Positions 16,605-24,311 of a DNA stretch of 36,585 bases are shown here, piece by piece. The DNA is from Nanobdellati archaeon (GTDB lineage: Archaea > Nanobdellota > Nanobdellia > Woesearchaeales > JAADFO01), in the NCBI GenBank assembly GCA_013152815.1, contig JAADFO010000014.1, forward strand, positions 4,521 through 41,105, given 5' to 3'. Within the stretch, counting starts at the first letter, position 1. Every line of letters starts with the position of its first letter. The position numbers were made by a program, and so were the translations under genes. The notes beneath the pieces were generated by a model. It saw only the letters and a list, made by a program, of their open reading frames with translations, ran no database searches and had not been told where the DNA came from.

Positions 16605-16773
16605 TTTTCTTTACCTCCGTTCTGTACCTTTCGATTGTTTATCCTATCTCTTTGCTTTGCTTAATCCACGCTAATCCACGCTGTCTCTTCTGTCTGCTGC
16701 TATCTTTTCTCCGCTCTTCTCTGCTCTTCCTGCGCACCATCCTGTTGCAGGAACCCAAAGGGGCAAAGGAGCA

Positions 16774-18609
16774 CTATTCCTGCTGCTCTGCCTGTGCATA
16801 ACCGAATGGACGATAGAGCTTCCCTCCTCCAGTATAGAACTTGGAGAAGAATTCCACATAATGGAGTCTCAAGGAATGCAGGAAAGGACCGATGAGACCG
16901 AGGAGCATGTTGATGACGTGACCCACCACCATGATGAGCACTGCGGCGAGGATCATCAGGAGACCTCCCTGTCGGGTGAACTCCACCGCGAACTTGTCGA
17001 TGATGACAGCGAGGGAGACCGAGGCGAGGCCGATGGCCATGAGCCGTGAATAGCTGAGTATGTTGCCGAAGATGGAGGGGAGCTCTATGAGCCCCATGGC
17101 TCCTTCGCCTATGAGAAGCATCACCACCGCAAGTCCGAGCAGCAGATACCCATAGAGGTTCTGGTGGAAGACGAACATCGCAGCTCCACTGAGGAGCACG
17201 AGCCAGCTTATCTTGCTGAAGATGGCATGCTTGAGGCCATGGTGCCTGAGTTCATTGGCGAATCCGATGAAGAGGCCGAGGATGATGTGGGCTGCGCCTA
17301 TGATGATGGAAAGCACAAGCAGGTCCATCTGCTGTTCTGACCTGCCGAGGAGATGGGGGATGTGGAAACGACCAAGCTGTTCGAACCCGAAGAACTCGCC
17401 GAATGCCGCTCCTGCGAGGATGGTCATGATGGACGCCCAGACCATGATGTTGAAGAAGGCTTTGGCCGAAGGTATCTTCTTTTTCAGCCAGAGGAACAGG
17501 ACAAGATTCACGAGACCGTAGCCCATGTCGCCGAGCATGAAGCCGAAGAAGAACGGGAAGGTCAGGAAGGTGAAGAATGTCGGGTCGATCTCATGATAAT
17601 TGGGAAGCGTATAGAGTTTCATGAAGAACTCGAAGGGCCTGACGATGGTGGGATTGTCCATCTCTATGGGGACCGATTCCTTTTCTCCGATCGAGTTGAG
17701 GTAGATGAGGATGGTATCATCGGTCACCTTTGACAGCCTGCGATGCACCCTGAGGAGATTGTCCGAAGGGACGAAGCCGGTGACCACAAAGGTCTTTTCC
17801 GTGGCGCCGAACTTGAGCGGGGCCTCTGCCTGTTCATTGGCGATGAGGATGCGTTCCCGCGCCTGGAGGAAGAAATCGGCATAGGATTCCCTGAAGGTAT
17901 CGAGCCGTCGGATGACCGCCGACAGCTCTTCCTTCTGCCGTTTGAGTTCTCTGGTCATCTTTTCCTGGTTTTGGGAAGTGGAAAGTTCGGGATCAAGACC
18001 GTCAAAAGCGAGGAGACTGATTCCGTGCCGGGCCAGAAGCGTCGAGACCTTCTCTGTCTCATCTTTGCTGACGACGACACTGAGAAGATGCTTTCCGGCG
18101 TAGGGCTGCAGATCATATGATGCCGAGCTGATGTGCCGAAGCTCGTCCAGGACCTTGCGGTCCTTGGCAAAGCCGACAAGGAGTTTCACAGAAGAGAGGT
18201 CGGAGAAATCGCCCGGATCGATGCCTGCCTTCGCGAGGATCCTGAGTTTTTCAAGGCTCTCATCGATGCTGGTGATCCTCGACCTGATGTCTACCTGCTG
18301 CCGATCCAAAGAGGTAACTTCCTCAAGCTTCCGGTCGATGTTATCGATAAGAGCGTCCAGGGGGACATCGAAATCGACAGTGACCGCTTTGGTCCTGAGC
18401 CGGAAGAGCGCGATGGCCGCATTCAGCTTGATGATGAGCTCAGAGAGGACAGAAGAATCAGGGAGGGGTGTACCGATATCCATCAGATCATCCTTGACGT
18501 GCTCTTCTATATGGAGAACATGCAGCTCATAGAGCTCGCTGATGACCCGCCGGAGGTGTCTCTTCGTGCCGATGACCGTGATCTTGGTCATCTGGGTTGG
18601 TTTAAGCAT
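16774..18609 (-). CDS. atpI: A-type ATP synthase subunit I (a-type stator)
   Basis: A 611-residue membrane stator subunit that carries the ion half-channels. The N-terminal ~330 residues are cytoplasmic and mostly coiled coil, beginning MLKPTQMTKITVIGTKRHL. From about 340 onward come the membrane helices, with the conserved FFFGFMLGDMGYGLVNLVLFL, the pore-lining helix LIELPSIFGNILSYSRLMAIGLASVSLA that bears the essential Arg (NILSYSRLMAIGL), and the final hairpin. It is somewhat shorter than many archaeal homologues (~650). It starts one base after the atpH stop. Confidence 0.94.
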   Translation of the reverse strand: MLKPTQMTKITVIGTKRHLRRVISELYELHVLHIEEHVKDDLMDIGTPLPDSSVLSELIIKLNAAIALFRLRTKAVTVDFDVPLDALIDNIDRKLEEVTSLDRQQVDIRSRITSIDESLEKLRILAKAGIDPGDFSDLSSVKLLVGFAKDRKVLDELRHISSASYDLQPYAGKHLLSVVVSKDETEKVSTLLARHGISLLAFDGLDPELSTSQNQEKMTRELKRQKEELSAVIRRLDTFRESYADFFLQARERILIANEQAEAPLKFGATEKTFVVTGFVPSDNLLRVHRRLSKVTDDTILIYLNSIGEKESVPIEMDNPTIVRPFEFFMKLYTLPNYHEIDPTFFTFLTFPFFFGFMLGDMGYGLVNLVLFLWLKKKIPSAKAFFNIMVWASIMTILAGAAFGEFFGFEQLGRFHIPHLLGRSEQQMDLLVLSIIIGAAHIILGLFIGFANELRHHGLKHAIFSKISWLVLLSGAAMFVFHQNLYGYLLLGLAVVMLLIGEGAMGLIELPSIFGNILSYSRLMAIGLASVSLAVIIDKFAVEFTRQGGLLMILAAVLIMVVGHVINMLLGLIGPFLHSLRLHYVEFFSKFYTGGGKLYRPFGYAQAEQQE

Positions 18610-18610
18610 C

Positions 18611-18940
18611 TTACTGGACTACCTTTTTGAATTCTTTGACGATGAGAGAAGCCACCTTCGGAACGTTCGCTTCCATGCGTCTTGTCTGATCCTGTATCTT
18701 TGAACGTTCTTTCTTCAGAAGATCGACAGCATCTGCTTTTGCCCGTGTCGTGGCCTGTTCGATGAGGGTTTCCTTTCGCTTAGCAAGGTCCTTCTTCTGT
18801 CTCTCTTCGGCCTGCTGGATGGCCTCGCGTGCCTGCAGGAGGATCTGCTCTTTCTTCTTTTCTGCATCAGAAAGCAACCGGGTTGCCTGTCTTTCGGCCT
18901 TTTTTATCTCATCTATGGTCTTCTTGATGATGTTGCTCAC
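18611..18940 (-). CDS. atpH: A-type ATP synthase subunit H
   Basis: About 109 residues from a GTG at 18940: VSNIIKKTIDEIKKAERQAT and then a continuous charged coiled coil to the C-terminus (VASLIVKEFKKVV). This is the size and form of the archaeal peripheral-stalk subunit H, which pairs with subunit E. The frame is open further upstream to a TTG at 19027, encoding an amphipathic, Gln-rich stretch, but it has no ATG, and the family starts near the GTG. AAGAAG just before the GTG is a weak ribosome binding site. It is the first gene of the operon. Confidence 0.85.
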   Translation of the reverse strand: MSNIIKKTIDEIKKAERQATRLLSDAEKKKEQILLQAREAIQQAEERQKKDLAKRKETLIEQATTRAKADAVDLLKKERSKIQDQTRRMEANVPKVASLIVKEFKKVVQ

Positions 18941-19027
18941 CTTCTTCTGTTGAGTTCCTATGATGGCCTGTTGGATGACCTGTTGGATGAAACCGCTGAA
19001 TAAACCGCCCAGGAGCCGGAGTGACAA

Positions 19028-19070
19028 CAGGGGGTTTATATAATTTTATATCGGTCGTTTATATATGGAT
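19028..19070 (-). promoter_or_regulatory. AT-rich promoter region of the ATP synthase operon
   Basis: On the minus strand ATATATAAAC and GATATAAAATTATATAAACC lie in a row at 19037-19068, giving several possible TATA boxes. The best-placed would start transcription near 19013-19022, leaving a leader of about 75-80 bases before the GTG of atpH. Unlike most genes here, this operon would then not be leaderless. The exact box cannot be chosen by eye. Confidence 0.5.
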
Positions 19071-19071
19071 T

Positions 19072-19101
19072 CCATGACTGCCCATGACTGCCCATGACTG
19101 C
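19072..19101. repeat. Three tandem copies of CCATGACTGC
   Basis: Three perfect 10-bp units follow each other between the divergent atpH and ftsZ genes. One unit per helical turn could present a protein binding site on one face of the DNA. No gene lies here. Confidence 0.8.
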
Positions 19102-19168
19102 CGAAGGGATTGTCTGAGCCTGTCCTGATGATAGTATCCAGTGCATCTCATTTATAAAGTCTCACAAG

Positions 19169-19335
19169 CCAGTATACAAAATACCCACACCAGTATACAA
19201 AAACATAACATTTAAATAGGACCGGTCCAATATACTCCTTTAAGATACAAGAACCCGTGAAGACTGTGAAGGATCGAGCATAGATGTGATTCCTTTCGAT
19301 TCCTTTCCTGATTCAGGATGAGAGGTGAAGAAACA
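19169..19335 (+). promoter_or_regulatory. ftsZ upstream region: repeats, TATA, palindrome and leader
   Basis: CCAGTATACAAAA occurs twice, 21 bp apart (19169-19181 and 19190-19202). It is followed by ATTTAAAT (19210-19217) as the likely TATA box and directly by the perfect 10-bp palindrome GGACCGGTCC (19219-19228). A tandem GATTCCTTTC pair is at 19288-19307 in what would be a ~95-base leader. A second possible box, CTTTAAGA, lies at 19238-19245. GAGAGGTGAAG (19320-19330) is the ribosome binding site for the ATG at 19336. The combination suggests regulated transcription of ftsZ. Confidence 0.55.
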
Positions 19336-20409
19336 ATGGAACTGTTTGTCAATGACGCATTGGAACAGATAAGCCAGACAGCAAGCGAAACCCCTGCCAG
19401 CGTGATAGGGCAGGCCAACATCAAAGTTGTCGGGGTCGGCGGTGCAGGCAACAACATGGTCTCCTGGCTCTACAAGAAGGGCATCAAGGGAGCGGAAGTC
19501 ATCGTCATCAATGCGGACAAGCAGCATCTTGATATCAGCGCAGCAGACAAGAAGATCCTCATCGGCATGGACGTCACCAGAGGTCTCGGCTGCGGAGGGT
19601 TCCCTGACAAAGGACGGGATTCTGCAGAGCATTCATCAAAGGATATCAAACAGGCGTTGGCCGGTACAGACATGGCCTTCATCTGCGCAGGCATGGGAGG
19701 CGGCACAGGGACAGGAGCGGCACCGGTGGTGGCAAAGGCCGCCAAAGAGAGGAACGCCATCGTCATCGGGACCGTGACCATGCCTTTCAGGATCGAGAAA
19801 GCGAGGATCGACCGTGCCGAATTCGGACTCGGCGCATTGCGGGATCATTGCGATACGGTCATCGTCATCGACAACAACCGCCTGGTGGAACTTGCGGGCA
19901 ACCTGCCGGTCAAGCAGGCGTTCGCAGTGGCCAACGAGCTCATCGCCACCATGATACGGGGCATCGTCGAGACCATCTCCACACCATCGCTGGTCAACCT
20001 GGACTTCGCAGATGTCCGTGCCATCATGACCCAGGGAGGCGTCGCCGTGGTGGGCATCGGCTCATCAGACACCAACAACCGGGTGGATGAGGCGGTGCAG
20101 GGAGCTCTGAGCAATCCGCTCCTGGAGATCGACTATCGGGGTGCGAGCGGAGCGCTCATACACGTCGAAGGGGGCCCGGACATGACCCTGGATGAGGTTG
20201 CACGGATAGGGGACCTCATCACCGACAACCTGGACGAGGACGCCAATGTCATCTGGGGAGCCAGGGTCTCTGAGGAGATGCGAGGCAAACTGGTCGTCAT
20301 GACCATCCTCACCGGGGTGAAGTCCCCGTTCATCCTGGGAAAGCAGATGGCCTATTCACGGGAAGGACAGACGACATCCCAGACGATCGATGTGGAAAGC
20401 ATGTTCTGA
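19336..20409 (+). CDS. ftsZ: Cell division protein FtsZ
   Basis: A 357-residue tubulin-like GTPase that forms the division ring. The motifs are in order: KVVGVGGAGNNMVSWLYKKG, VIVINADKQHL, the nucleotide loop GMGGGTGTGAAPVVA at about residues 124-138, PFRIEKARI, and the T7 loop LVNLDFADVRAIMTQGGVAV, which supplies the catalytic Asp to the next subunit. The C-terminal domain ends SQTIDVESMF, a short tail. An upstream in-frame ATG at 19318 exists, but GAGGTG before the ATG at 19336 decides the start. The N-terminus before the GTPase domain is ~25 residues. Whether this is FtsZ1 or FtsZ2 cannot be settled by eye. It is followed by T-rich sequence that probably ends the transcript. Confidence 0.96.
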   Translation: MELFVNDALEQISQTASETPASVIGQANIKVVGVGGAGNNMVSWLYKKGIKGAEVIVINADKQHLDISAADKKILIGMDVTRGLGCGGFPDKGRDSAEHSSKDIKQALAGTDMAFICAGMGGGTGTGAAPVVAKAAKERNAIVIGTVTMPFRIEKARIDRAEFGLGALRDHCDTVIVIDNNRLVELAGNLPVKQAFAVANELIATMIRGIVETISTPSLVNLDFADVRAIMTQGGVAVVGIGSSDTNNRVDEAVQGALSNPLLEIDYRGASGALIHVEGGPDMTLDEVARIGDLITDNLDEDANVIWGARVSEEMRGKLVVMTILTGVKSPFILGKQMAYSREGQTTSQTIDVESMF

Positions 20410-20446
20410 AAAAAAGCCAGGACAACGCGGACAACGCATCCGCCTC

Positions 20447-20503
20447 TTTTTTCTTTTGCGCTTGTTCTCTTCTTCTTTTGTTCTCCCTTTTTGTTTTTCC
20501 GTT
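20447..20503 (+). terminator. T-rich terminator region after ftsZ
   Basis: Runs TTTTTT (20447-20452), TTTT and later TTTTTGTTTTT follow the ftsZ stop within 90 bases. Archaeal termination commonly uses oligo-T tracts without a hairpin. Confidence 0.5.
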
Positions 20504-20590
20504 CCCTGTGTCAGGTGACATTGATGGCGCAGACGATCATGCATTCGGCAAAAAAGCAGAGGATTTCATAATGGCCAAAACCCCCAAAAG

Positions 20591-20600
20591 GTATTTATAG
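20591..20600 (+). promoter_or_regulatory. TATA-like box of the GCS2-family gene
   Basis: GTATTTATAG is centred about 26 bases upstream of the ATG at 20622, consistent with a leaderless mRNA. Confidence 0.6.
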
Positions 20601-20621
20601 CAGGGATAATAAGAGCATACC

Positions 20622-22016
20622 ATGGCCACAAGCTATGAGCACAAGCCGACGAAGAGCAAATATCTGACCGAGATGAGCAGGCCGGTCAAGTATGACACCC
20701 CTCTGAAACGTTCCATGTCCGGATATGAGATAGAGATGTGCCTCATCGACGGCAGGGGGGATGTCAGCCAGGAAGCAGGAAAGGTCATCGAACGCATACT
20801 CAAACAAGACAAGGATTTTTCCATCACCAAAGAAGCAGGCCAGAACATGCTGGAAGTGATGGTCCTGCCTCACAAGAGCATCCAGAGGACAGCGCTCCAG
20901 CTCATCGAGAACGTGGAGAAGGTCCAGCAGGTCTGCGAGGACACGGGCCTTGCGGTGCTTCCGTTGGGGACCTATCCTGGAACATTCAAGGAACGAATCT
21001 TTCTCTCAGAACAACGGTACAAGATGATCGGAAAGACCGTCGGAAGAGAACGCTTCGACTTCTACAGCTCCCACTGCTACGGTTTTCATTACCACTATGC
21101 GCTTCCCAAGGGAACCTATAACGAGAAAGAAGGCTTTGTCAACAACAACATCTATTCGAAGATAAAGACGACGCTCATCGATTCCTATAATTTCATGATC
21201 GCCGCAGACCCCATGATGACGACACTGGCCCAATCATCGCCCTTTGAAGGCGGGAGATACCGTGCGAAAGACACCCGCATGCTCTACTGGCGTGGAGGAA
21301 AGAAGCTGAAGGCAGAAGGGTTCGGACAGCACATCCAGATGCTTGCAGGATTGCAGCCCTACAAACAGACCATGGCTGACCTGCTGTCGAGCATCCGCAA
21401 GAAAGATGCGAAATTCAAGAAGATGCTCCGCGACAGCGGCGCGCCGGAATCGTTCATCAGGAAGAAGCACATCCTTGATTACATGTGGAATCCGGTAAAG
21501 GTGAACAAGATAGGGACGCTGGAACAGCGCGGCATGGACACCAACTATCTGGAGATCAACCTGGGCATAACGATCATGCTCAAGTTCATCCTCAGGGCCA
21601 TACAGCAGGAGTTCTATCATGTCATACCGTCTGATTTCGCGCTGGAGGAACCGTTCAAGCTCGAGGGGAACGTCATCTTCATCCCGCCGCATACCCACGT
21701 CAGGAATGTCTGGCAATACCAGTCAGCCTATCAGGGGTTCCAGGGAGCAGAGATAGCGAAGGCCATTCCTCGTTTCTATAAGCTGGCCCGGAAGCTCGTC
21801 TACAAGAGCTATCTTCCTGCGCTGCGAAGCATCAAGAGCATGATCGACAGGAAACAGAGCCTTTCCGACAAGATGATAAGTTATGTGAAGAAAAAAGGAT
21901 ATACGCTCGACAGGCCCATCCCGAAAGAGCTGTCACGTTCACTCTCCCTCCTGCATGCGAAGAAGATGGTCAGAGAGATGGAGCGCACCAAGAAGATTTT
22001 CGAGAACCTCGACTGA
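20622..22016 (+). CDS. GCS2-family carboxylate-amine ligase (glutamate-cysteine ligase-like)
   Basis: A 464-residue protein with the signatures of the GCS2 glutamate-cysteine ligase family, ATP-dependent enzymes that join a carboxylate to an amine. SGYEIEMCLIDGRGDVSQEA at about residues 33-52 corresponds to the G-x-E-x-E start; NMLEVMVLPHKSIQ supplies metal or nucleotide ligands; SSHCYGFHYHYALPKGTY matches the His-rich strand; GFGQHIQMLAGLQPY and NYLEINLGITIML follow. The C-terminal ~80 residues are helical and basic. Substrates cannot be read from sequence: glutathione-type gamma-glutamylcysteine is one option, another amide is equally possible. The next gene, about 80 bases downstream, is an M20 amidase, and the two may act in one pathway. 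Confidence 0.8.
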   Translation: MATSYEHKPTKSKYLTEMSRPVKYDTPLKRSMSGYEIEMCLIDGRGDVSQEAGKVIERILKQDKDFSITKEAGQNMLEVMVLPHKSIQRTALQLIENVEKVQQVCEDTGLAVLPLGTYPGTFKERIFLSEQRYKMIGKTVGRERFDFYSSHCYGFHYHYALPKGTYNEKEGFVNNNIYSKIKTTLIDSYNFMIAADPMMTTLAQSSPFEGGRYRAKDTRMLYWRGGKKLKAEGFGQHIQMLAGLQPYKQTMADLLSSIRKKDAKFKKMLRDSGAPESFIRKKHILDYMWNPVKVNKIGTLEQRGMDTNYLEINLGITIMLKFILRAIQQEFYHVIPSDFALEEPFKLEGNVIFIPPHTHVRNVWQYQSAYQGFQGAEIAKAIPRFYKLARKLVYKSYLPALRSIKSMIDRKQSLSDKMISYVKKKGYTLDRPIPKELSRSLSLLHAKKMVREMERTKKIFENLD

Positions 22017-22095
22017 ACGACCAGAGCATGGACGACATCGGCCGGTAAATATGGGTTTGCGCGCTGAAGCGCAGGGTATCAGACCCAACATAACA

Positions 22096-23199
22096 ATGAG
22101 GAAGATGACACCAGAAGAGAGAAGACATCTGCAACAGGAACTGTCAGAAGTGGCATCGCGGCTGATGGAGTTCCACACCGTAAAAGAACGCCCTCAGGCC
22201 ATCGAGCAATGCATGGCCTTCATCAAGTCCTATTTCGAAGGGACCAGCGCCAACATACGGGAACATAAGATCAACGAGAAGCCCGCCCTGTTCGTCAGTT
22301 TCAACAAGAAGAAGAGACAGACGCTCATCTTCAACGGCCATATCGATGTGGTCGAAGGCTCGGAATCACAGTTCAGCCCGTACGTAGAGAAAGGCAGGCT
22401 CTTCGGCAGGGGTTCGGTGGACATGAAGGGAGCTGTTGCCGCATTCATGGTCCTGATGAAGAAGCTCTCCCGGATGAAACATCCCCCTCCTGTCGGGCTC
22501 ATGATCGTCAGCGACGAGGAGACCGACGGGCTCTGCAGCAAGCGCATGGTTTCCCACGGCTATGCAGCAGATTTTGTCATCGTCGGAGAACCCACCCGTA
22601 TGCAGGTGGAGACCAGGCATAAAGGACACATGACCGTCGCCATCTATGCCTATGGATCGGCATCCCACGGAAGCAGGCCGTGGCAGGGGAAGAACGCCAT
22701 CATCAAGCTCTGGAACCAGTACCAGAAATTCGCCGATGCCGTCCCCCAGGCAAAGCGTTCCTCCAAATGGTTCCCCACCATCAATCCGACATCCATCATC
22801 GCAGATGCCCCCCACAACGTGACACCTTCCAAGGCGAGGATGATCCTGGACATCCGGACCACAGAGGACTACACCAACGACAGCATGTTCGCCCTGCTCC
22901 GCAAGCTCAAGATCCGGTATAAACGCATCGTCAGCATCAACATGCTCACCAACCCCCGGCGCGCCCATATACGACCGTTCAAGCTCTATGCCCAACGGTT
23001 CCTCGGAAGGAAACTGAAGTACGTGAAGTCCTGCGGCGGCTCTGACGCAAAGGCCTTCTCGGACAAGGGCATGGAAGCGATCAACTTCGGTCCAGTAGGG
23101 AAGAACCACCATCGGCAGCAGGAATATGTCGACCTCAACAGTCTTGTCGACTATTACAGGGTGCTGGACGGCTACGTGAAGAACTACATCTGCAAATAA
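22096..23199 (+). CDS. M20-family metallopeptidase/deacylase (ArgE/DapE-like)
   Basis: About 367 residues with the di-zinc M20 pattern: LIFNGHIDVVEGS (first metal ligands), LFGRGSVDMKGAVAAFMVL, IVSDEETDGLCSK (catalytic Glu), VIVGEPTRMQVETRHKGHM and near the end KYVKSCGGSDAKAFSDKG. The dimerisation lid lies in the middle. ArgE (acetylornithine), DapE (succinyl-diaminopimelate), LysK and carboxypeptidases all look like this. In this window argG and argH also occur, which makes an ArgE-like role possible but unproven. The start is not certain: ATG 22096 and 22105 fit the family, and ATG 22051 is in frame but reads through a small GC hairpin (22058-22073). It follows the GCS2-like ligase on the same strand. 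Confidence 0.85.
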   Translation: MRKMTPEERRHLQQELSEVASRLMEFHTVKERPQAIEQCMAFIKSYFEGTSANIREHKINEKPALFVSFNKKKRQTLIFNGHIDVVEGSESQFSPYVEKGRLFGRGSVDMKGAVAAFMVLMKKLSRMKHPPPVGLMIVSDEETDGLCSKRMVSHGYAADFVIVGEPTRMQVETRHKGHMTVAIYAYGSASHGSRPWQGKNAIIKLWNQYQKFADAVPQAKRSSKWFPTINPTSIIADAPHNVTPSKARMILDIRTTEDYTNDSMFALLRKLKIRYKRIVSINMLTNPRRAHIRPFKLYAQRFLGRKLKYVKSCGGSDAKAFSDKGMEAINFGPVGKNHHRQQEYVDLNSLVDYYRVLDGYVKNYICK

Positions 23200-23276
23200 G
23201 AATTTTCAGGTACATGATTCAGGTACATGAAATAGCTGCATAAATTAATATAAATAAGAGACCAACACTCGTTTCT

Positions 23277-23747
23277 ATGGCAGAGAAGGATACAATGAAG
23301 GATATAGGAGCAACCATTCTACGGATGAAAGCAGGCATGATAAATTAAAAGAGCCCATCAAGAACAGCGTTGTTGATGTGTACGAAACAACTCGTATTTC
23401 TCAGCCGGACGTTATGGTGATAGATAAGTCCCATTACCAGGCAGAAAAGTTTAAATTCTTCAGACCGAATACACGAAAGCAAAGATAGGGGTTTACAATG
23501 AAGAAATCGGTTCATTTTACCAAGAAGAATTCTTGAAAGCGGTCAAGAAATATGCTTCTTAGACACATTAAGAGTCTGCCTTGCTTGAAAAGTATCCGAA
23601 GCGACAAAAAAAACAGTTCTAATAAATACGAAAAAGACCATAGAAAACGATAGGTTCATACATGATCCGAAGAATACAACATTTATCGGAATAGGGGGCA
23701 TATAGATTCTTATACGCTCTTTCGCAGTCCATGATTTTAGAAGATGA
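23277..23747 (+). pseudogene. Decayed, multiply frameshifted gene of unknown family
   Basis: No intact gene fits the 23.2-23.8 kb stretch, but protein-like pieces appear in all three forward frames. After a TATA-like TATAAATA (23250-23257) an ATG at 23277 opens MAEKDTMKDIGATILRMKAG and stops at 23346-23348. Another frame, open from 23258 to 23488, includes EPIKNSVVDVYETTRISQP and DVMVIDKSHYQAEKFKF. A third (23455-23562) reads AKIGVYNEEIGSFYQEEFLK and KYAS-stop. Then 23589-23702 reads VLINTKKTIENDRFIHDPKN and TTFIGIGGI. The order and composition suggest one gene broken by at least three indels. I do not recognise its family. The DNA is AT-rich and lies next to a toxin-antitoxin pair, so it may be a leftover of mobile DNA. 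Confidence 0.42.
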
Positions 23748-23766
23748 TCGACTTTAACCAGAAAAA

Positions 23767-23816
23767 TAAAATATAAAAAGACTGCGTACTTATTCGTATA
23801 TTTACATACGGAGGTG
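23767..23816 (+). promoter_or_regulatory. Promoter, operator-like repeat and ribosome binding site of the toxin-antitoxin pair
   Basis: AAAATATAAAAAG (23768-23780) is a TATA-like box; transcription would start near 23798. There the inverted repeat CGTAT-ATTTAC-ATACG (23795-23810) sits, a likely site for autorepression by the antitoxin. GGAGGTG (23810-23816) is a strong ribosome binding site 4 bases before the ATG. Confidence 0.55.
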
Positions 23817-23820
23817 TACG

Positions 23821-24054
23821 ATGGCATTGAAGCAGATCAGTCTGAGCATACCCGAGAACCTCTTCAAGGCAACGAAGGCATACAGCAAGGATTTCGGATA
23901 CAAAAACATGCAAGAACTCCTCTTAGATCTCCTCAGGAAGAGGATCATCCTGGAGAATATCCGTAGGTATGAAGACATTGAGAAGAGGATGAAGCCGAAG
24001 AAGACGAAAAGGTTCAACCAGAAAGAAGCTATTGCCTTCATCAAAGGATTATAG
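23821..24054 (+). CDS. Antitoxin-like ribbon-helix-helix protein
   Basis: A 77-residue basic protein. MALKQISLSIPENLFKATKA has the strand-then-helix form of ribbon-helix-helix DNA-binding proteins (KQISLSIPENL, alternating residues), followed by a helical part rich in Lys and Arg and a C-terminal tail KRFNQKEAIAFIKGL that may wrap round the toxin. It precedes a RelE-type toxin by 2 bases, the normal antitoxin-first order. It has its own promoter with an inverted repeat, so it is probably autoregulated. Confidence 0.75.
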   Translation: MALKQISLSIPENLFKATKAYSKDFGYKNMQELLLDLLRKRIILENIRRYEDIEKRMKPKKTKRFNQKEAIAFIKGL

Positions 24055-24056
24055 TC

Positions 24057-24311
24057 ATGCAGTACTTCATCGAGTTCAGTGATGGGTTTACGAGATCGAT
24101 GAAGAAGCTGAAGAAAAAGGATCCCGGAAGGTTTGCACAAATCCAGAAAAAACTGCAGAGCATCATTCTCCATCCTGAACATTACAAACCCCTTCGGAAC
24201 GTGCTAGCAGGATACAGACGAATCCAGTTCGGACCGTTCGTTCTCATCTACACCATACGAGGAAATATAATCAGGATCATCTCCCTCGACCGCCACGATA
24301 AAGCATACTAG
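24057..24311 (+). CDS. RelE/ParE-superfamily toxin
   Basis: An 84-residue protein with the RelE fold pattern: an N-terminal strand and two helices (FSDGFTRSMKKLKKKDPGRF), HPEHYKPLRNVLAGYRRIQF, then GPFVLIYTIRGNIIRIISLD and RHDKAY at the end. The R-(x)-(Y/F)...H..Y end resembles mRNA interferase members; the Arg, His and Tyr are candidates for catalysis. It follows its antitoxin by 2 bases. Its stop codon overlaps the polB stop on the other strand at CTAG (24308-24311). Confidence 0.85.
   Translation: MQYFIEFSDGFTRSMKKLKKKDPGRFAQIQKKLQSIILHPEHYKPLRNVLAGYRRIQFGPFVLIYTIRGNIIRIISLDRHDKAY

Noticed and set aside
16662-16681. Tandem TAATCCACGC pair between atpI and atpK.
   Set aside because: Only two units, in a spacer with no other signal; probably a slippage duplication.
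22366-23112. A 248-residue reverse frame.
   Set aside because: It is the antisense of the M20 peptidase; His and Gly richness comes from the opposite strand.
23543-23827. A 94-residue reverse frame with hydrophobic stretches.
   Set aside because: It is AT-rich sequence read backwards over the decayed gene and the toxin-antitoxin promoter; Phe-rich runs are expected there and no start signal was found.
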